Origin: Bacteroidales bacterium
GTDB taxonomy: Bacteria > Bacteroidota > Bacteroidia > Bacteroidales > UBA7960
DNA length: 41,851 nt
Assembly (NCBI GenBank): GCA_007130125.1
Contig: SLSZ01000143.1
Span: 1-41,851 of the forward strand
Reading direction: 5' to 3'
A model generated the notes under the pieces. It was given only the letters and a program-made list of their open reading frames with translations. It was not told the DNA's origin and did no database searches. This document shows, in pieces, positions 25,999 through 34,205 of this stretch. A program made the position numbers and the translations under genes. Numbering within the stretch: position 1 is the first letter of the stretch; each line of letters starts with the position of its first letter.

Positions 25999-27473
25999 TT
26001 GGCTTTCTCAATTCTTATAAGCTTACAATATTCATCCGAATCTATAACTTCATAGGAAAAATTTTCCAGCAGTTTTTCTTTAACATTGTTATCGCAGGCG
26101 ATAATAGTATCATCTTCAGCTTTGATTTTATCAACGTCTTTGTAAATGGTAGTGTTTGTCCCATCAAGATATTCATATTTGTTTATATAGAACTGAAGTT
26201 GTCGAGTATGGTGTGGGATAATTACACCTATATCCCTTATTTGTGGATGGTCTTGTTTAACAGAGTCAAAAAACCGCCCTTCACGTTCAAAATAGTATAC
26301 ACTTTTTTTATAATGATGATTTGCCCTGTGAATTTTTTTTATAGGATTAAAGCATAAGGCGATAATAATTGCTACGAAAACAATATTGATCATCAGGTGG
26401 TATTTTCTGTCTGTTTTTAATATTATAATATCTTTCATTCCGATCATGGTTGCACTAGTAAAAATTGCAAGAAAAGGGTATACTGGTGCTATATACCATT
26501 CGTTTTTCAACGTGGCGGCTGACATTGCAAGGATGAAAATAATAATACCCCAAAATGTATATTTTATAAGCTCTTTTACTGTATTGTCTTTAGAATAAAG
26601 GTATACTAATAATGAAAGCGGGAAAATATACATAAAGGGTTTAAAACCTTCAGTAAACAAGTAGTTTATATAGAAAGTAAATTTCGGATGTTTTACCCAA
26701 TCGTTGGGCGCTTCTTTAAAAGAAAAAATCTCATACCTTAATACATAAGCAAAATATCCCGGGTCCAGATATTCCCTTAAAACGTAATAAATAATAACTA
26801 AAATTACAACCGAAAATGATGTTACATAAAATTTGTAATCAGATAAAACCTTCCTTCCATTTTTGTTTGCAAGTGCATATATTCCAAGTCCGGCAAGGGG
26901 CGCTAAACCCATTATGCCTTTAGTATACATGGCTAGTAAAAGCGATATTCCAAGGAACAAATAATATTTGTTATTTTTTATGGGATATTTTTGTATAAGC
27001 TGGTATAAAGACAAAATGGCTAATGTTACAAAAAATACTAATAAAGCATCAGGGTCACCTGTACGGGAAACATGGTAGCTGACATATCCCTTTGAAGAGA
27101 TCAGTATAAGAGCAAATAAAATTCCCAAGTCAGCTCGTTTCAATACGAAAAACCCAAAATACCATAATACGAGCATTGTAAGAATTGATGCTATAATTGA
27201 CGGCAGTCTGACAGAAAATTCATTAATACCAAAAAAGTGGTAGCAAATCATTTTCAGCCAAATGTTTAATGGAGGCTTCAGCGTGCCTCTGGCGGGCTCC
27301 CCATCTTTATAATGAAAAAAATAATTGTTGTTGGCATACATGTCAACAGACACTTTTGCACTGGCACTTTCATCCCATATTTTTATTTGCTCTTTATGAA
27401 AATCCTTTACTATTAAATAGGAGCCAACAAACAAAACAATTAACGAGAAAACTATGCTCAAATATCTATTCAT
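25989..27473 (-). CDS. ArnT-like/GT39 family membrane glycosyltransferase
   Basis: A 494-residue GT-C enzyme using polyprenyl-phosphate sugars on the periplasmic face. The first loop after helix 1 has the acidic WDESASAKVSVDM with the catalytic-type Asp-Glu, then KPPLNIWL, the PPL segment common to ArnT/PMT proteins. About ten helices follow, then a soluble C-terminal domain of about 115 residues. It converges on the GT2/deacetylase/flippase/acyltransferase genes. ArnT members add amino sugars to lipid A; other members act on proteins or glycans, so the acceptor is unknown. Confidence 0.85.
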   Translation of the reverse strand: MNRYLSIVFSLIVLFVGSYLIVKDFHKEQIKIWDESASAKVSVDMYANNNYFFHYKDGEPARGTLKPPLNIWLKMICYHFFGINEFSVRLPSIIASILTMLVLWYFGFFVLKRADLGILFALILISSKGYVSYHVSRTGDPDALLVFFVTLAILSLYQLIQKYPIKNNKYYLFLGISLLLAMYTKGIMGLAPLAGLGIYALANKNGRKVLSDYKFYVTSFSVVILVIIYYVLREYLDPGYFAYVLRYEIFSFKEAPNDWVKHPKFTFYINYLFTEGFKPFMYIFPLSLLVYLYSKDNTVKELIKYTFWGIIIFILAMSAATLKNEWYIAPVYPFLAIFTSATMIGMKDIIILKTDRKYHLMINIVFVAIIIALCFNPIKKIHRANHHYKKSVYYFEREGRFFDSVKQDHPQIRDIGVIIPHHTRQLQFYINKYEYLDGTNTTIYKDVDKIKAEDDTIIACDNNVKEKLLENFSYEVIDSDEYCKLIRIEKAKDQ

Positions 27474-28044
27474 TAAACATGTTTTTTATAAGAGTTAAAT
27501 GATTTTTTTACAAAGATTAAATAGAAAATGCTAAAAGTATAAATTTTTTGCTATCATTTATAAGTTTTACCGTAGTAAAATCGCTTATTTTAGTCAAAAA
27601 CCCGACACAATTATGGATCAACTTATGTAAACAGTTGTTTGTTTTTAGATTTATTGAAAAGAATTATTGATAAAGTAGAAGATATGTTATTATTTTAATC
27701 TGTGTTTTTTTATTGAAACTAATTCTTTAATTTTGCGCCATCAAAAAATGAATCAAGTGATGTTTTATTTAGTGTTTCAGTTAATTAAAAAAAATTATTG
27801 GGTCAATTCTCATTTTAAATAACATATTTTTAAAAGGGGTATTTGTGTAAAAATATATGCCCCTTTTTCATTATTTATTATGGTAATATCAATAAGCTGT
27901 TTACAATATAAACAAAAAATAAATTAGTTATCTTAGAAAGGATTTACATAAGTAGTGATTTAAAATCTCTTGGTCTAAGCTAATAATAAATATTTAAAGT
28001 TACTGTGTTATTTATAAAACAAGAAAAAAAGTAAACATACGATC
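27474..28044. other. Intergenic region upstream of the symporter operon
   Basis: About 570 AT-rich bases. TAATTTTG at 27728-27735 fits a -7 box; a strong GGGG/CCCC stem with U-run ends near 27868. No ORF supported. The remaining 175 bases before the symporter show no exact TAnnTTTG. Confidence 0.5.
27832..27868 (+). terminator. Stem-loop with U-run lacking an upstream gene
   Basis: AAAAGGGGTAT (27832-27842) pairs with ATGCCCCTTTT (27857-27867), 14-base loop, tail TTTTT. No plus-strand gene lies upstream within 1.8 kb, so it is either a leader attenuator or the end of a small RNA from the box at 27728-27735; the A-tract also permits minus-strand use. Confidence 0.5.
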
Positions 28045-29529
28045 ATGAACATATATTTATTGGTAATTATTGCGTATTTTGGATTTATAACCCTTATTTC
28101 TTTGCTTACCAAAAAAGTAGCAAGTCGCTCTGCTGCTGATTATCTTGTTGCCGGCAGAAATTTGGGAATAATAGCATGTGCCGTTGTGGTAGCTTCGGAG
28201 TGGCTTGGAGGTATGAGTACGATAGGAGTTAGCGAGAGAGCTTTTATGTCTGGAACAATGCAGCCCATTCTTTACAATATTTCCACAGCTTTAGGTATGA
28301 TAATAATTGGTTTTACCGTTGCCAGGCATTACCGTGATAATAATGTTCATACTGTCAGTGAGATGCTAGAGAACTTATTTGGCAGGAGGGCGAGAGCTTT
28401 ATCTGCTATAGCTTTTCTTTTTGCCTATGTGGTTCTTGCTTTTGTTCAACTGCAAACGGCTGCCAGTGTTATTTCGGCTATGTTTGATTTTCCATGGCTG
28501 CATTCGGTAATAATTTCATCGGTGATAATTACTATTTACACTTATGTTGGGGGGATGCATGCTCTTGCCATAACAGGTATAATTCATGTTGTGGTTATGT
28601 TTATTGGTGTTGGTATTGCTGCCATTATTGGTGTTAGTGATGTTGGCGGTTTTGTAGCATTGAAAGAAAATATGATAAATCTAGGCTCGCCTGAAAATCT
28701 TTATAATCCCTTCAGTGGCGGATTAAGCTATGCCTGGAGTTTGGTTCTTGGAGGTGTCTTGGGTGGTATGGCAGGGCAGGCAAGTATACAGCCTATATTT
28801 GCTGCAAGAAGTGCTTCAATTGCAAGAAAAGCTGCAATACTTTCTTCATTGATAATAGCTCCTTTTGGCATAATGGTCGCATTATTAGGACTGGTAGCTA
28901 AAACCGGCAATTACTTTGATGTAACTACTGCTGCAAGCCCATTATGGGACAGTGCCCACCAGATTATCAACCCTAAAATGGTACTGCCTACGCTGATGGT
29001 TACACCGGAATTTATTCACCCGGTCTTAGGAGGGATTGCATTAGCAGGAATACTCGCGGCAATTCTTTCTACAGTCGGACCGGTGAATTTTGCAGTAGTT
29101 ACCATTGCTACCAAAGATATTTATCATGGTATTATCAATAAAACAGCTGTTGACAAAAAGCTTATTTCTACTGCAAGAAAGCTTGTTTTGCTGGTTAATT
29201 TTATTACAATACCATTGGCTTATTACAGCACAGGTGCCATACTTGACATGGCCTATATATCTTATGGAATACGTGCTATCGGTGCTATAGTTATTGTTAT
29301 GGGATTATACAAGAGAGGGTGGATAAGCACGGATGGAGTGAGGTTTGCATTTGTTGGAGGCACAATTGCCGTATTGATAAATATAATTGCAGGTATTTTT
29401 GGCTGGTGGAGTGTTGAAAATACTTATGTGGCAATAGGTGCAGCAATTGTCTTTATAATAATAGGCAATATTTATTCACGTAATAAGAAAGCCCAGATAG
29501 CTGAAGATAACCCTGAAATTAAGAAATAA
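28045..29529 (+). CDS. Sodium:solute symporter family protein
   Basis: A 494-residue SSF transporter with about 13 membrane helices. Typical features are the early ADYLVAGRNLG motif (residues about 32-42), SEWLGGMSTIGVSERAF, and the helix pattern around YTYVGGMHALAITGIIHVVVMF. SSF members take up carboxylates, sugars, amino acids or vitamins with sodium. The substrate cannot be read from sequence; the CoA-transferase and 2-oxoacid oxidoreductase just downstream suggest a carboxylic acid. First gene of a plus-strand operon; next gene 75 bases later. Confidence 0.92.
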   Translation: MNIYLLVIIAYFGFITLISLLTKKVASRSAADYLVAGRNLGIIACAVVVASEWLGGMSTIGVSERAFMSGTMQPILYNISTALGMIIIGFTVARHYRDNNVHTVSEMLENLFGRRARALSAIAFLFAYVVLAFVQLQTAASVISAMFDFPWLHSVIISSVIITIYTYVGGMHALAITGIIHVVVMFIGVGIAAIIGVSDVGGFVALKENMINLGSPENLYNPFSGGLSYAWSLVLGGVLGGMAGQASIQPIFAARSASIARKAAILSSLIIAPFGIMVALLGLVAKTGNYFDVTTAASPLWDSAHQIINPKMVLPTLMVTPEFIHPVLGGIALAGILAAILSTVGPVNFAVVTIATKDIYHGIINKTAVDKKLISTARKLVLLVNFITIPLAYYSTGAILDMAYISYGIRAIGAIVIVMGLYKRGWISTDGVRFAFVGGTIAVLINIIAGIFGWWSVENTYVAIGAAIVFIIIGNIYSRNKKAQIAEDNPEIKK

Positions 29530-29604
29530 AAGGTTTGACTTTATTTATATTGGCTTGATAATGCGGGAAATTGACAATATTTAAACAGATATAAAATAAC
29601 TATT

Positions 29605-30825
29605 ATGGACGAAAAGACACCATTGGAAGGTTTGAAGGTGCTTGAGTTGGCAAATGTATTAGCCGGCCCCAGCGTGGGGATGTTTTTTGCCGAACTGGGA
29701 GCTACAGTAGTCAAGGTTGAAAACATCACTACAGAGGGTGATGTTACACGTAAATGGAAACTGGCTTCAGAAGACCCCGATACCGATATTTCCGGGTATT
29801 TTTCCTGCGTCAATTGGGGTAAATCATCATTTGCTGTCGATCTCCGCAAAGAGGAGGGCCTTGAGATAGTATACAAACTTGCTGCCGAGTGTGATATCGT
29901 TTTGGTAAGTTATAAGCCCGGTGATGCCGAAAAGCTTAGGGTTGACTATCCTACACTGAAAAAATACAATCAGAGTTTGATATACTCGCATATAACCGGG
30001 TATGGTTTAGAAAACACTAGAGCCGGCTTTGATGCTATTATTCAGGCTGAAAGCGGATTTACGTACATGAATGGCAATCCCGGCGGCCCACCTACCAAAA
30101 TGCCTGTTGCCCTTATGGATGTTTTGGCAGCACATCACCTGAAGGAGGCTATACTTCTGGCCTTACTTTACCGCGAAAGAACCGGAAAAGGGCAATACAT
30201 TGAAGCATCACTATTCAAGGCAGGTGTGTCATCGCTGGCAAACCAGGCTACTAATTGGCTTGTTGGCAATAAAATCCCTGAAAGGATTGGATCAGACCAT
30301 CCCAACATTGTGCCTTACGGTACTATTTTCAAAACAGCCGATGATAAAGAGATCGTGTTGGCTGCAGGAACAGATAAACAATTTAAGGAGCTCATTTCTT
30401 TGCTTGGAAAACCTGAACTTGCCGAAGATGAAAGATTTGCCAAAAATCAAAACAGGGTTATAAACAAAAAAGAGATACTATCAATTTTACAAGAACTTAT
30501 TTCTGAGTACAGGCGTGATGAAATTTTGAAACTTTTTGAACAAAAACGTATTCCTGCAGGTGGTGTTTTTAATATGAAAGAGGTCTTTGAGGTGCCGGAG
30601 TCAAAAGGAATGGTATTGCAGGGAACATATTCCGAAAACAAAAAAATTGAAGGTGTACGTTCAATAGCTTTTACCACTACAGATAACTTAATTAAAGAAC
30701 ATCTTTCACCCCCACCTCATTATGCAGAGCATACTGAGATGATTCTAAGGGATTGGCTTGGATATACTGAAAAACAAATTGAAAATATTATTAGTAAAGG
30801 AGTAGTTTATGCAAGAAAAAAATAA
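29605..30825 (+). CDS. Family III (CaiB/BaiF) CoA-transferase
   Basis: A 406-residue enzyme of the formyl-CoA transferase/CaiB family, which moves CoA between carboxylic acids through an aspartyl anhydride. Recognisable parts: LEGLKVLELANVLAGPSVGMFFAELGA at the start (family entry), the Asp in PVALMDVLAAHHLKEA that matches the catalytic position, then RTGKGQYIEASLF. The last 17 bases overlap the start of the next gene, so translation is coupled. Acid substrate unknown. Confidence 0.92.
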   Translation: MDEKTPLEGLKVLELANVLAGPSVGMFFAELGATVVKVENITTEGDVTRKWKLASEDPDTDISGYFSCVNWGKSSFAVDLRKEEGLEIVYKLAAECDIVLVSYKPGDAEKLRVDYPTLKKYNQSLIYSHITGYGLENTRAGFDAIIQAESGFTYMNGNPGGPPTKMPVALMDVLAAHHLKEAILLALLYRERTGKGQYIEASLFKAGVSSLANQATNWLVGNKIPERIGSDHPNIVPYGTIFKTADDKEIVLAAGTDKQFKELISLLGKPELAEDERFAKNQNRVINKKEILSILQELISEYRRDEILKLFEQKRIPAGGVFNMKEVFEVPESKGMVLQGTYSENKKIEGVRSIAFTTTDNLIKEHLSPPPHYAEHTEMILRDWLGYTEKQIENIISKGVVYARKK

Positions 30826-31927
30826 AGAACAGCAGGTATTGATTGACGGTTCACGCCTGATTATTGAGAGTATGGCGCGTGCCGGGGCTGATGCCTTTAT
30901 CGGGTACCCTATCACACCTGCAAATTTGCTATATGCATATGGCAGCCAAAGGATGTCAATAATGCTACCGGCACCTGATGAAATAACAACATTACAATGG
31001 ATGTCAGGGTTGGCGGTTACAGGTAAGATACCCATTACAGCAACATCTTTTCCGGGGTTTGCTTTGATGGTTGAGACGATAAATATGGCCTATATGATGG
31101 AGTTGCCTATGGTAATTATACTTGTTCAAAGGCTAGGCCCGGCAACTGGTACTGCTACCTGCGGTGCTCAAGGCGACTTGCTTTTGCTTAAAGGTATGAT
31201 GTCGGGCGGCCATCCATTACCAGTATTGGCAACTTCAAATTTTGAAGATTGCTGGAAACTGTCGGAAAAAGCTGTTAACATGGCAGTTGAGCTCAGAACG
31301 CCTGTTGTTTTACTAACTTCCAAGGAAGAAGTGATGACGCAAAAAAGCTTTAATATGGGACTGCTTGATGATATCAAACCTGTTGAGCGAAAATTTTACA
31401 ACAAGGATTGTGACTATAAGCCTTATGGTGCTGAAGGGTTGGTGCCTGATTTTTTACCGGTTACGCAAAACAAACATCAGGTCAGGATCAATGCTTCTAC
31501 TCACGATCAGCGTGGCATTTTACAACACTCATCGGATGAAGCGCTGAATAATACCCGCAGGCTGGAAAATAAAGTCAATGAGTCTGTTAAAGACTATAAT
31601 TATTATGAACATGATCACCAGGAGGGAGCTCAGGACCTGGTAATATCTTATGGTATATCTTCAGCAGCAGCTATTGATGCTGTAGACAGAATGCGCAAGC
31701 AAGGCAGAAAAATAAGCCTGTTGATACCCAAAACACTTATTCCGACACCGGTTGAATATAAAAAGATTATTAAAAAATATAGTAAAACGGTTATTGCGGA
31801 GGAGAATATCAATAATCAGCTTGGCCAGTTGCTGTTTGGAGTTGAAAGGCCTGAAAACATTAGATTTGTAGAAGGTTTGGGTAAAATGATCACACCCGAA
31901 GAAATTTTAAAGGAGGTAGAAAAATGA
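30809..31927 (+). CDS. 2-oxoacid:ferredoxin oxidoreductase, alpha subunit
   Basis: A 372-residue alpha subunit of the KorA/VorB/PorA superfamily, which with TPP and Fe-S clusters interconverts a 2-oxoacid plus CoA with acyl-CoA, CO2 and reduced ferredoxin. It has GYPITPANLLYAYG (usual GYPITPxS) and ILVQRLGPATGTATCGAQGDLLLLKG. The segment normally TSGPG reads TSFPG. The C-terminal half is the transketolase C-like domain. The start ATG follows GGAG inside the end of the CoA-transferase gene, and the stop overlaps the beta-gamma gene (ATGA). Which 2-oxoacid is used is not determined. Confidence 0.92.
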   Translation: MQEKNKEQQVLIDGSRLIIESMARAGADAFIGYPITPANLLYAYGSQRMSIMLPAPDEITTLQWMSGLAVTGKIPITATSFPGFALMVETINMAYMMELPMVIILVQRLGPATGTATCGAQGDLLLLKGMMSGGHPLPVLATSNFEDCWKLSEKAVNMAVELRTPVVLLTSKEEVMTQKSFNMGLLDDIKPVERKFYNKDCDYKPYGAEGLVPDFLPVTQNKHQVRINASTHDQRGILQHSSDEALNNTRRLENKVNESVKDYNYYEHDHQEGAQDLVISYGISSAAAIDAVDRMRKQGRKISLLIPKTLIPTPVEYKKIIKKYSKTVIAEENINNQLGQLLFGVERPENIRFVEGLGKMITPEEILKEVEK

Positions 31928-33192
31928 GCACACAATTTTTAAACACATCATCTTTACCTTATTGTAAGGGTTGCGGACATGACATGATAGCCAAGCATAG
32001 TACAAAAGCTATGGAAAGCCTTGGTTTGTCAGCTCTTGATGTTGTAATGATAACAGATATAGGATGCCATGGGATTATTGACAAGTGTTTGAATACTCAT
32101 ACCGTTCACGGCTTGCATGGCAGGTCTCCGGCACTGGGTGCCGGCATATCGTTTGGTATAGAAAACCCTGATAAAAAAGTTGTTGTTTTCATTGGTGACG
32201 GCGGGGCTACCATTGGTTTGCAGCATATTATGGAAGCAGCAAGACTGAACCTTAACATGACTATTGTTTTACACAATAATATGCTTTATGGTATGACCGG
32301 TGGCCAAACCAGCGGACTTACACCTAAAGGCTTTGCTACGACAACATCTTATGATGGTAATCCTTTGTCGGGTTATGATATTTGTGCTCTTGCACACACC
32401 GCAGGAGCAGCTCATGTAAGCAGAGTGCTCGGAGTTGGAGATATTTCTGAGAAGTTTGTCAATGCTTTTAAAACAGATGGGTTTTCGTTAATCGAAGTGA
32501 TTGAAATATGCCCCAGCTACGGTGTTAAGCTAAATCCAAAACGTAAGCTTACAGAAATTGTAGAGAGTTCCGGGCGTGAAATTGGAGAATGGACAAACCA
32601 GAGGCCGGCATATAAGTTTACACAAACCCAAAAAACAAATGATCTTTTAAGTAAAGTTTCAACGATTAAAGCAGACTTTAAGCATAATCTTAAAGAGCCA
32701 TTGTCTGTTGTGTTGAGTGGATCAGCAGGCGAAGGTGTCCAACTGGCGGCTGCTATGCTTTCTAAAGCTGCTATGCGGTCAGGTCTGGATGTTACTCAGA
32801 AAGGAAGCTATCCGGTTACTGTTGGTGTGGGCTTCTCAACAGCAGAATTAAACTTGTCACCGGAAAAAATCAACTTCCATGGGATAAATATTCCCGATGT
32901 GGCGATTATCACCTCTACAGACGGTTTAAATCATAACAAAAAGCGTATAGGACACATGCAAAAAGGTGTTCTTTATATTGATTCAAGCCTGGAAGTCCCT
33001 GACACCGGCGCAGAAGTTATTAAATATGACTTCAGAAGCCTGGGTGCTAAAAACGCTGCTTTGGCTTCTATTGTTTTGTTTGCGGTAAAATCTCAAATAA
33101 TAAACCACGAATCAATATTTAAAACAATAGAAGAAGAAGCCGCAGGTAAAAAACTGCCTGTTGATAAGATTAAAAAAACATTGGGGATTTAA
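31924..33192 (+). CDS. 2-oxoacid:ferredoxin oxidoreductase, fused beta-gamma subunit
   Basis: A 422-residue fusion. Residues about 1-215 are the TPP-binding beta subunit: YCKGCGH (Cys14, Cys17), Cys48 and Cys196 supply the four ligands of one 4Fe-4S cluster, and VVVFIGDGGATIGL (about 87-100) is the TPP/Mg loop. After a linker, residues about 258-400 are the gamma subunit, SVVLSGSAGEGVQLAAAML to the region around VAIITSTDGL. Most relatives encode these separately. No ferredoxin-like delta subunit is nearby. Last gene of the operon, followed by a strong terminator. Confidence 0.92.
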   Translation: MSTQFLNTSSLPYCKGCGHDMIAKHSTKAMESLGLSALDVVMITDIGCHGIIDKCLNTHTVHGLHGRSPALGAGISFGIENPDKKVVVFIGDGGATIGLQHIMEAARLNLNMTIVLHNNMLYGMTGGQTSGLTPKGFATTTSYDGNPLSGYDICALAHTAGAAHVSRVLGVGDISEKFVNAFKTDGFSLIEVIEICPSYGVKLNPKRKLTEIVESSGREIGEWTNQRPAYKFTQTQKTNDLLSKVSTIKADFKHNLKEPLSVVLSGSAGEGVQLAAAMLSKAAMRSGLDVTQKGSYPVTVGVGFSTAELNLSPEKINFHGINIPDVAIITSTDGLNHNKKRIGHMQKGVLYIDSSLEVPDTGAEVIKYDFRSLGAKNAALASIVLFAVKSQIINHESIFKTIEEEAAGKKLPVDKIKKTLGI

Positions 33193-33233
33193 CAAATAAC
33201 AGGTCTGAATAAACAAGGATTAAAATAATAATT

Positions 33234-33279
33234 AAAAAAGCCGGCAATTGGACAGTTAATGCCACTTGCCGGCTTTTTT
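33234..33279. terminator. Bidirectional intrinsic terminator
   Basis: AAAAAAGCCGGCAA (33234-33247) pairs perfectly with TTGCCGGCTTTTTT (33266-33279), loop of 18 bases. A-tract and T-tract on both sides serve the convergent oxidoreductase operon and the minus-strand gene ending at 33334. Confidence 0.9.
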
Positions 33280-33333
33280 GGCTTCCGTTGTAACCTGATA
33301 ACAAGTTAGCCGGATTAAATATTTGATGTGTTA

Positions 33334-33987
33334 TTAACCTTCTTGCTCAATTACCGGATTATCAATAATTAGTGATTTGTAGAGCTGTCCAAATAATCCT
33401 ATAAATGCTGCAAAAGATAATACTGCTATTGCAACAAAAAAGATAAACCCAAAAAATGCTCCCAGCCAACCTGCAATTTGACCTAAACCTGTGGCTATCA
33501 ATCCCAGAAGAAGGCTTATCAACCATATGATTATACCTAATACGAGGTAAGCGAAAAAGATAGTCCATTTACTGCCATAAGTGGCTTTATAACTTGTGTT
33601 TATTGCTTCAATTGGCTTCATGCCTTTGTTAATAACCAAAGCAGCAGCAAACATCCAGGCATACATAATGACTAAGCCGGGAAAAAAAGCCAGCAGGAAG
33701 GCAAAACCTATACCTGCATTTACTAAACCTAATACAAGAAAAAAGTTTGTCATATTTTCCCTGTATTTAGCATCAAAAATCTCTGTTGGGGAGAAACTCT
33801 CTCCTTTGCCTAATTTTACAGGCAATACAGTAAAGAAAGCAATAGTAGTTCCAATGTTTAAATAAGGTATCCAAACAGTTATAGCGTACAATATTGCTGC
33901 ACCAATAACTGTCATGGCATTTTTAGTGCCAATTTGAATTGCTCCTTTAAGAGTTTGACCGAAATCGAGTCTTTTAGTTACTTCCAT
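33334..33987 (-). CDS. Integral membrane protein of unknown function
   Basis: A 217-residue protein with about five hydrophobic segments (near 22-40, 44-58, 80-108, 138-165, 175-200), many Gly, and a short acidic C-terminus. N-terminal KRLDFGQTLKGAIQIGTKN looks like an amphipathic region preceding the membrane part. The pattern recalls glycerophosphoryl-diester-phosphodiesterase-type or DUF4013-like membrane domains, but I cannot assign a family. Single gene on the minus strand; operon partners not seen. Confidence 0.7.
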   Translation of the reverse strand: MEVTKRLDFGQTLKGAIQIGTKNAMTVIGAAILYAITVWIPYLNIGTTIAFFTVLPVKLGKGESFSPTEIFDAKYRENMTNFFLVLGLVNAGIGFAFLLAFFPGLVIMYAWMFAAALVINKGMKPIEAINTSYKATYGSKWTIFFAYLVLGIIIWLISLLLGLIATGLGQIAGWLGAFFGFIFFVAIAVLSFAAFIGLFGQLYKSLIIDNPVIEQEG

Positions 33988-34205
33988 CGTATTGAAATTT
34001 GGTTAATAAATTATATTAGTTATAAAAAAGTAAAATTTTGCATTGACCAAAGTTATAAATTTATTTTACATAAGTTGTATGTCTATTGTTTTTTTTATTA
34101 TATCGAAAAGATTTGTTTAAAATTTAAAATATCAAAGTTTGCGGGTGAGGGTTTATATATAAATTGGTTTGTTTGAAATATTTTATAATTTTGAAAAAAA
34201 GTATT

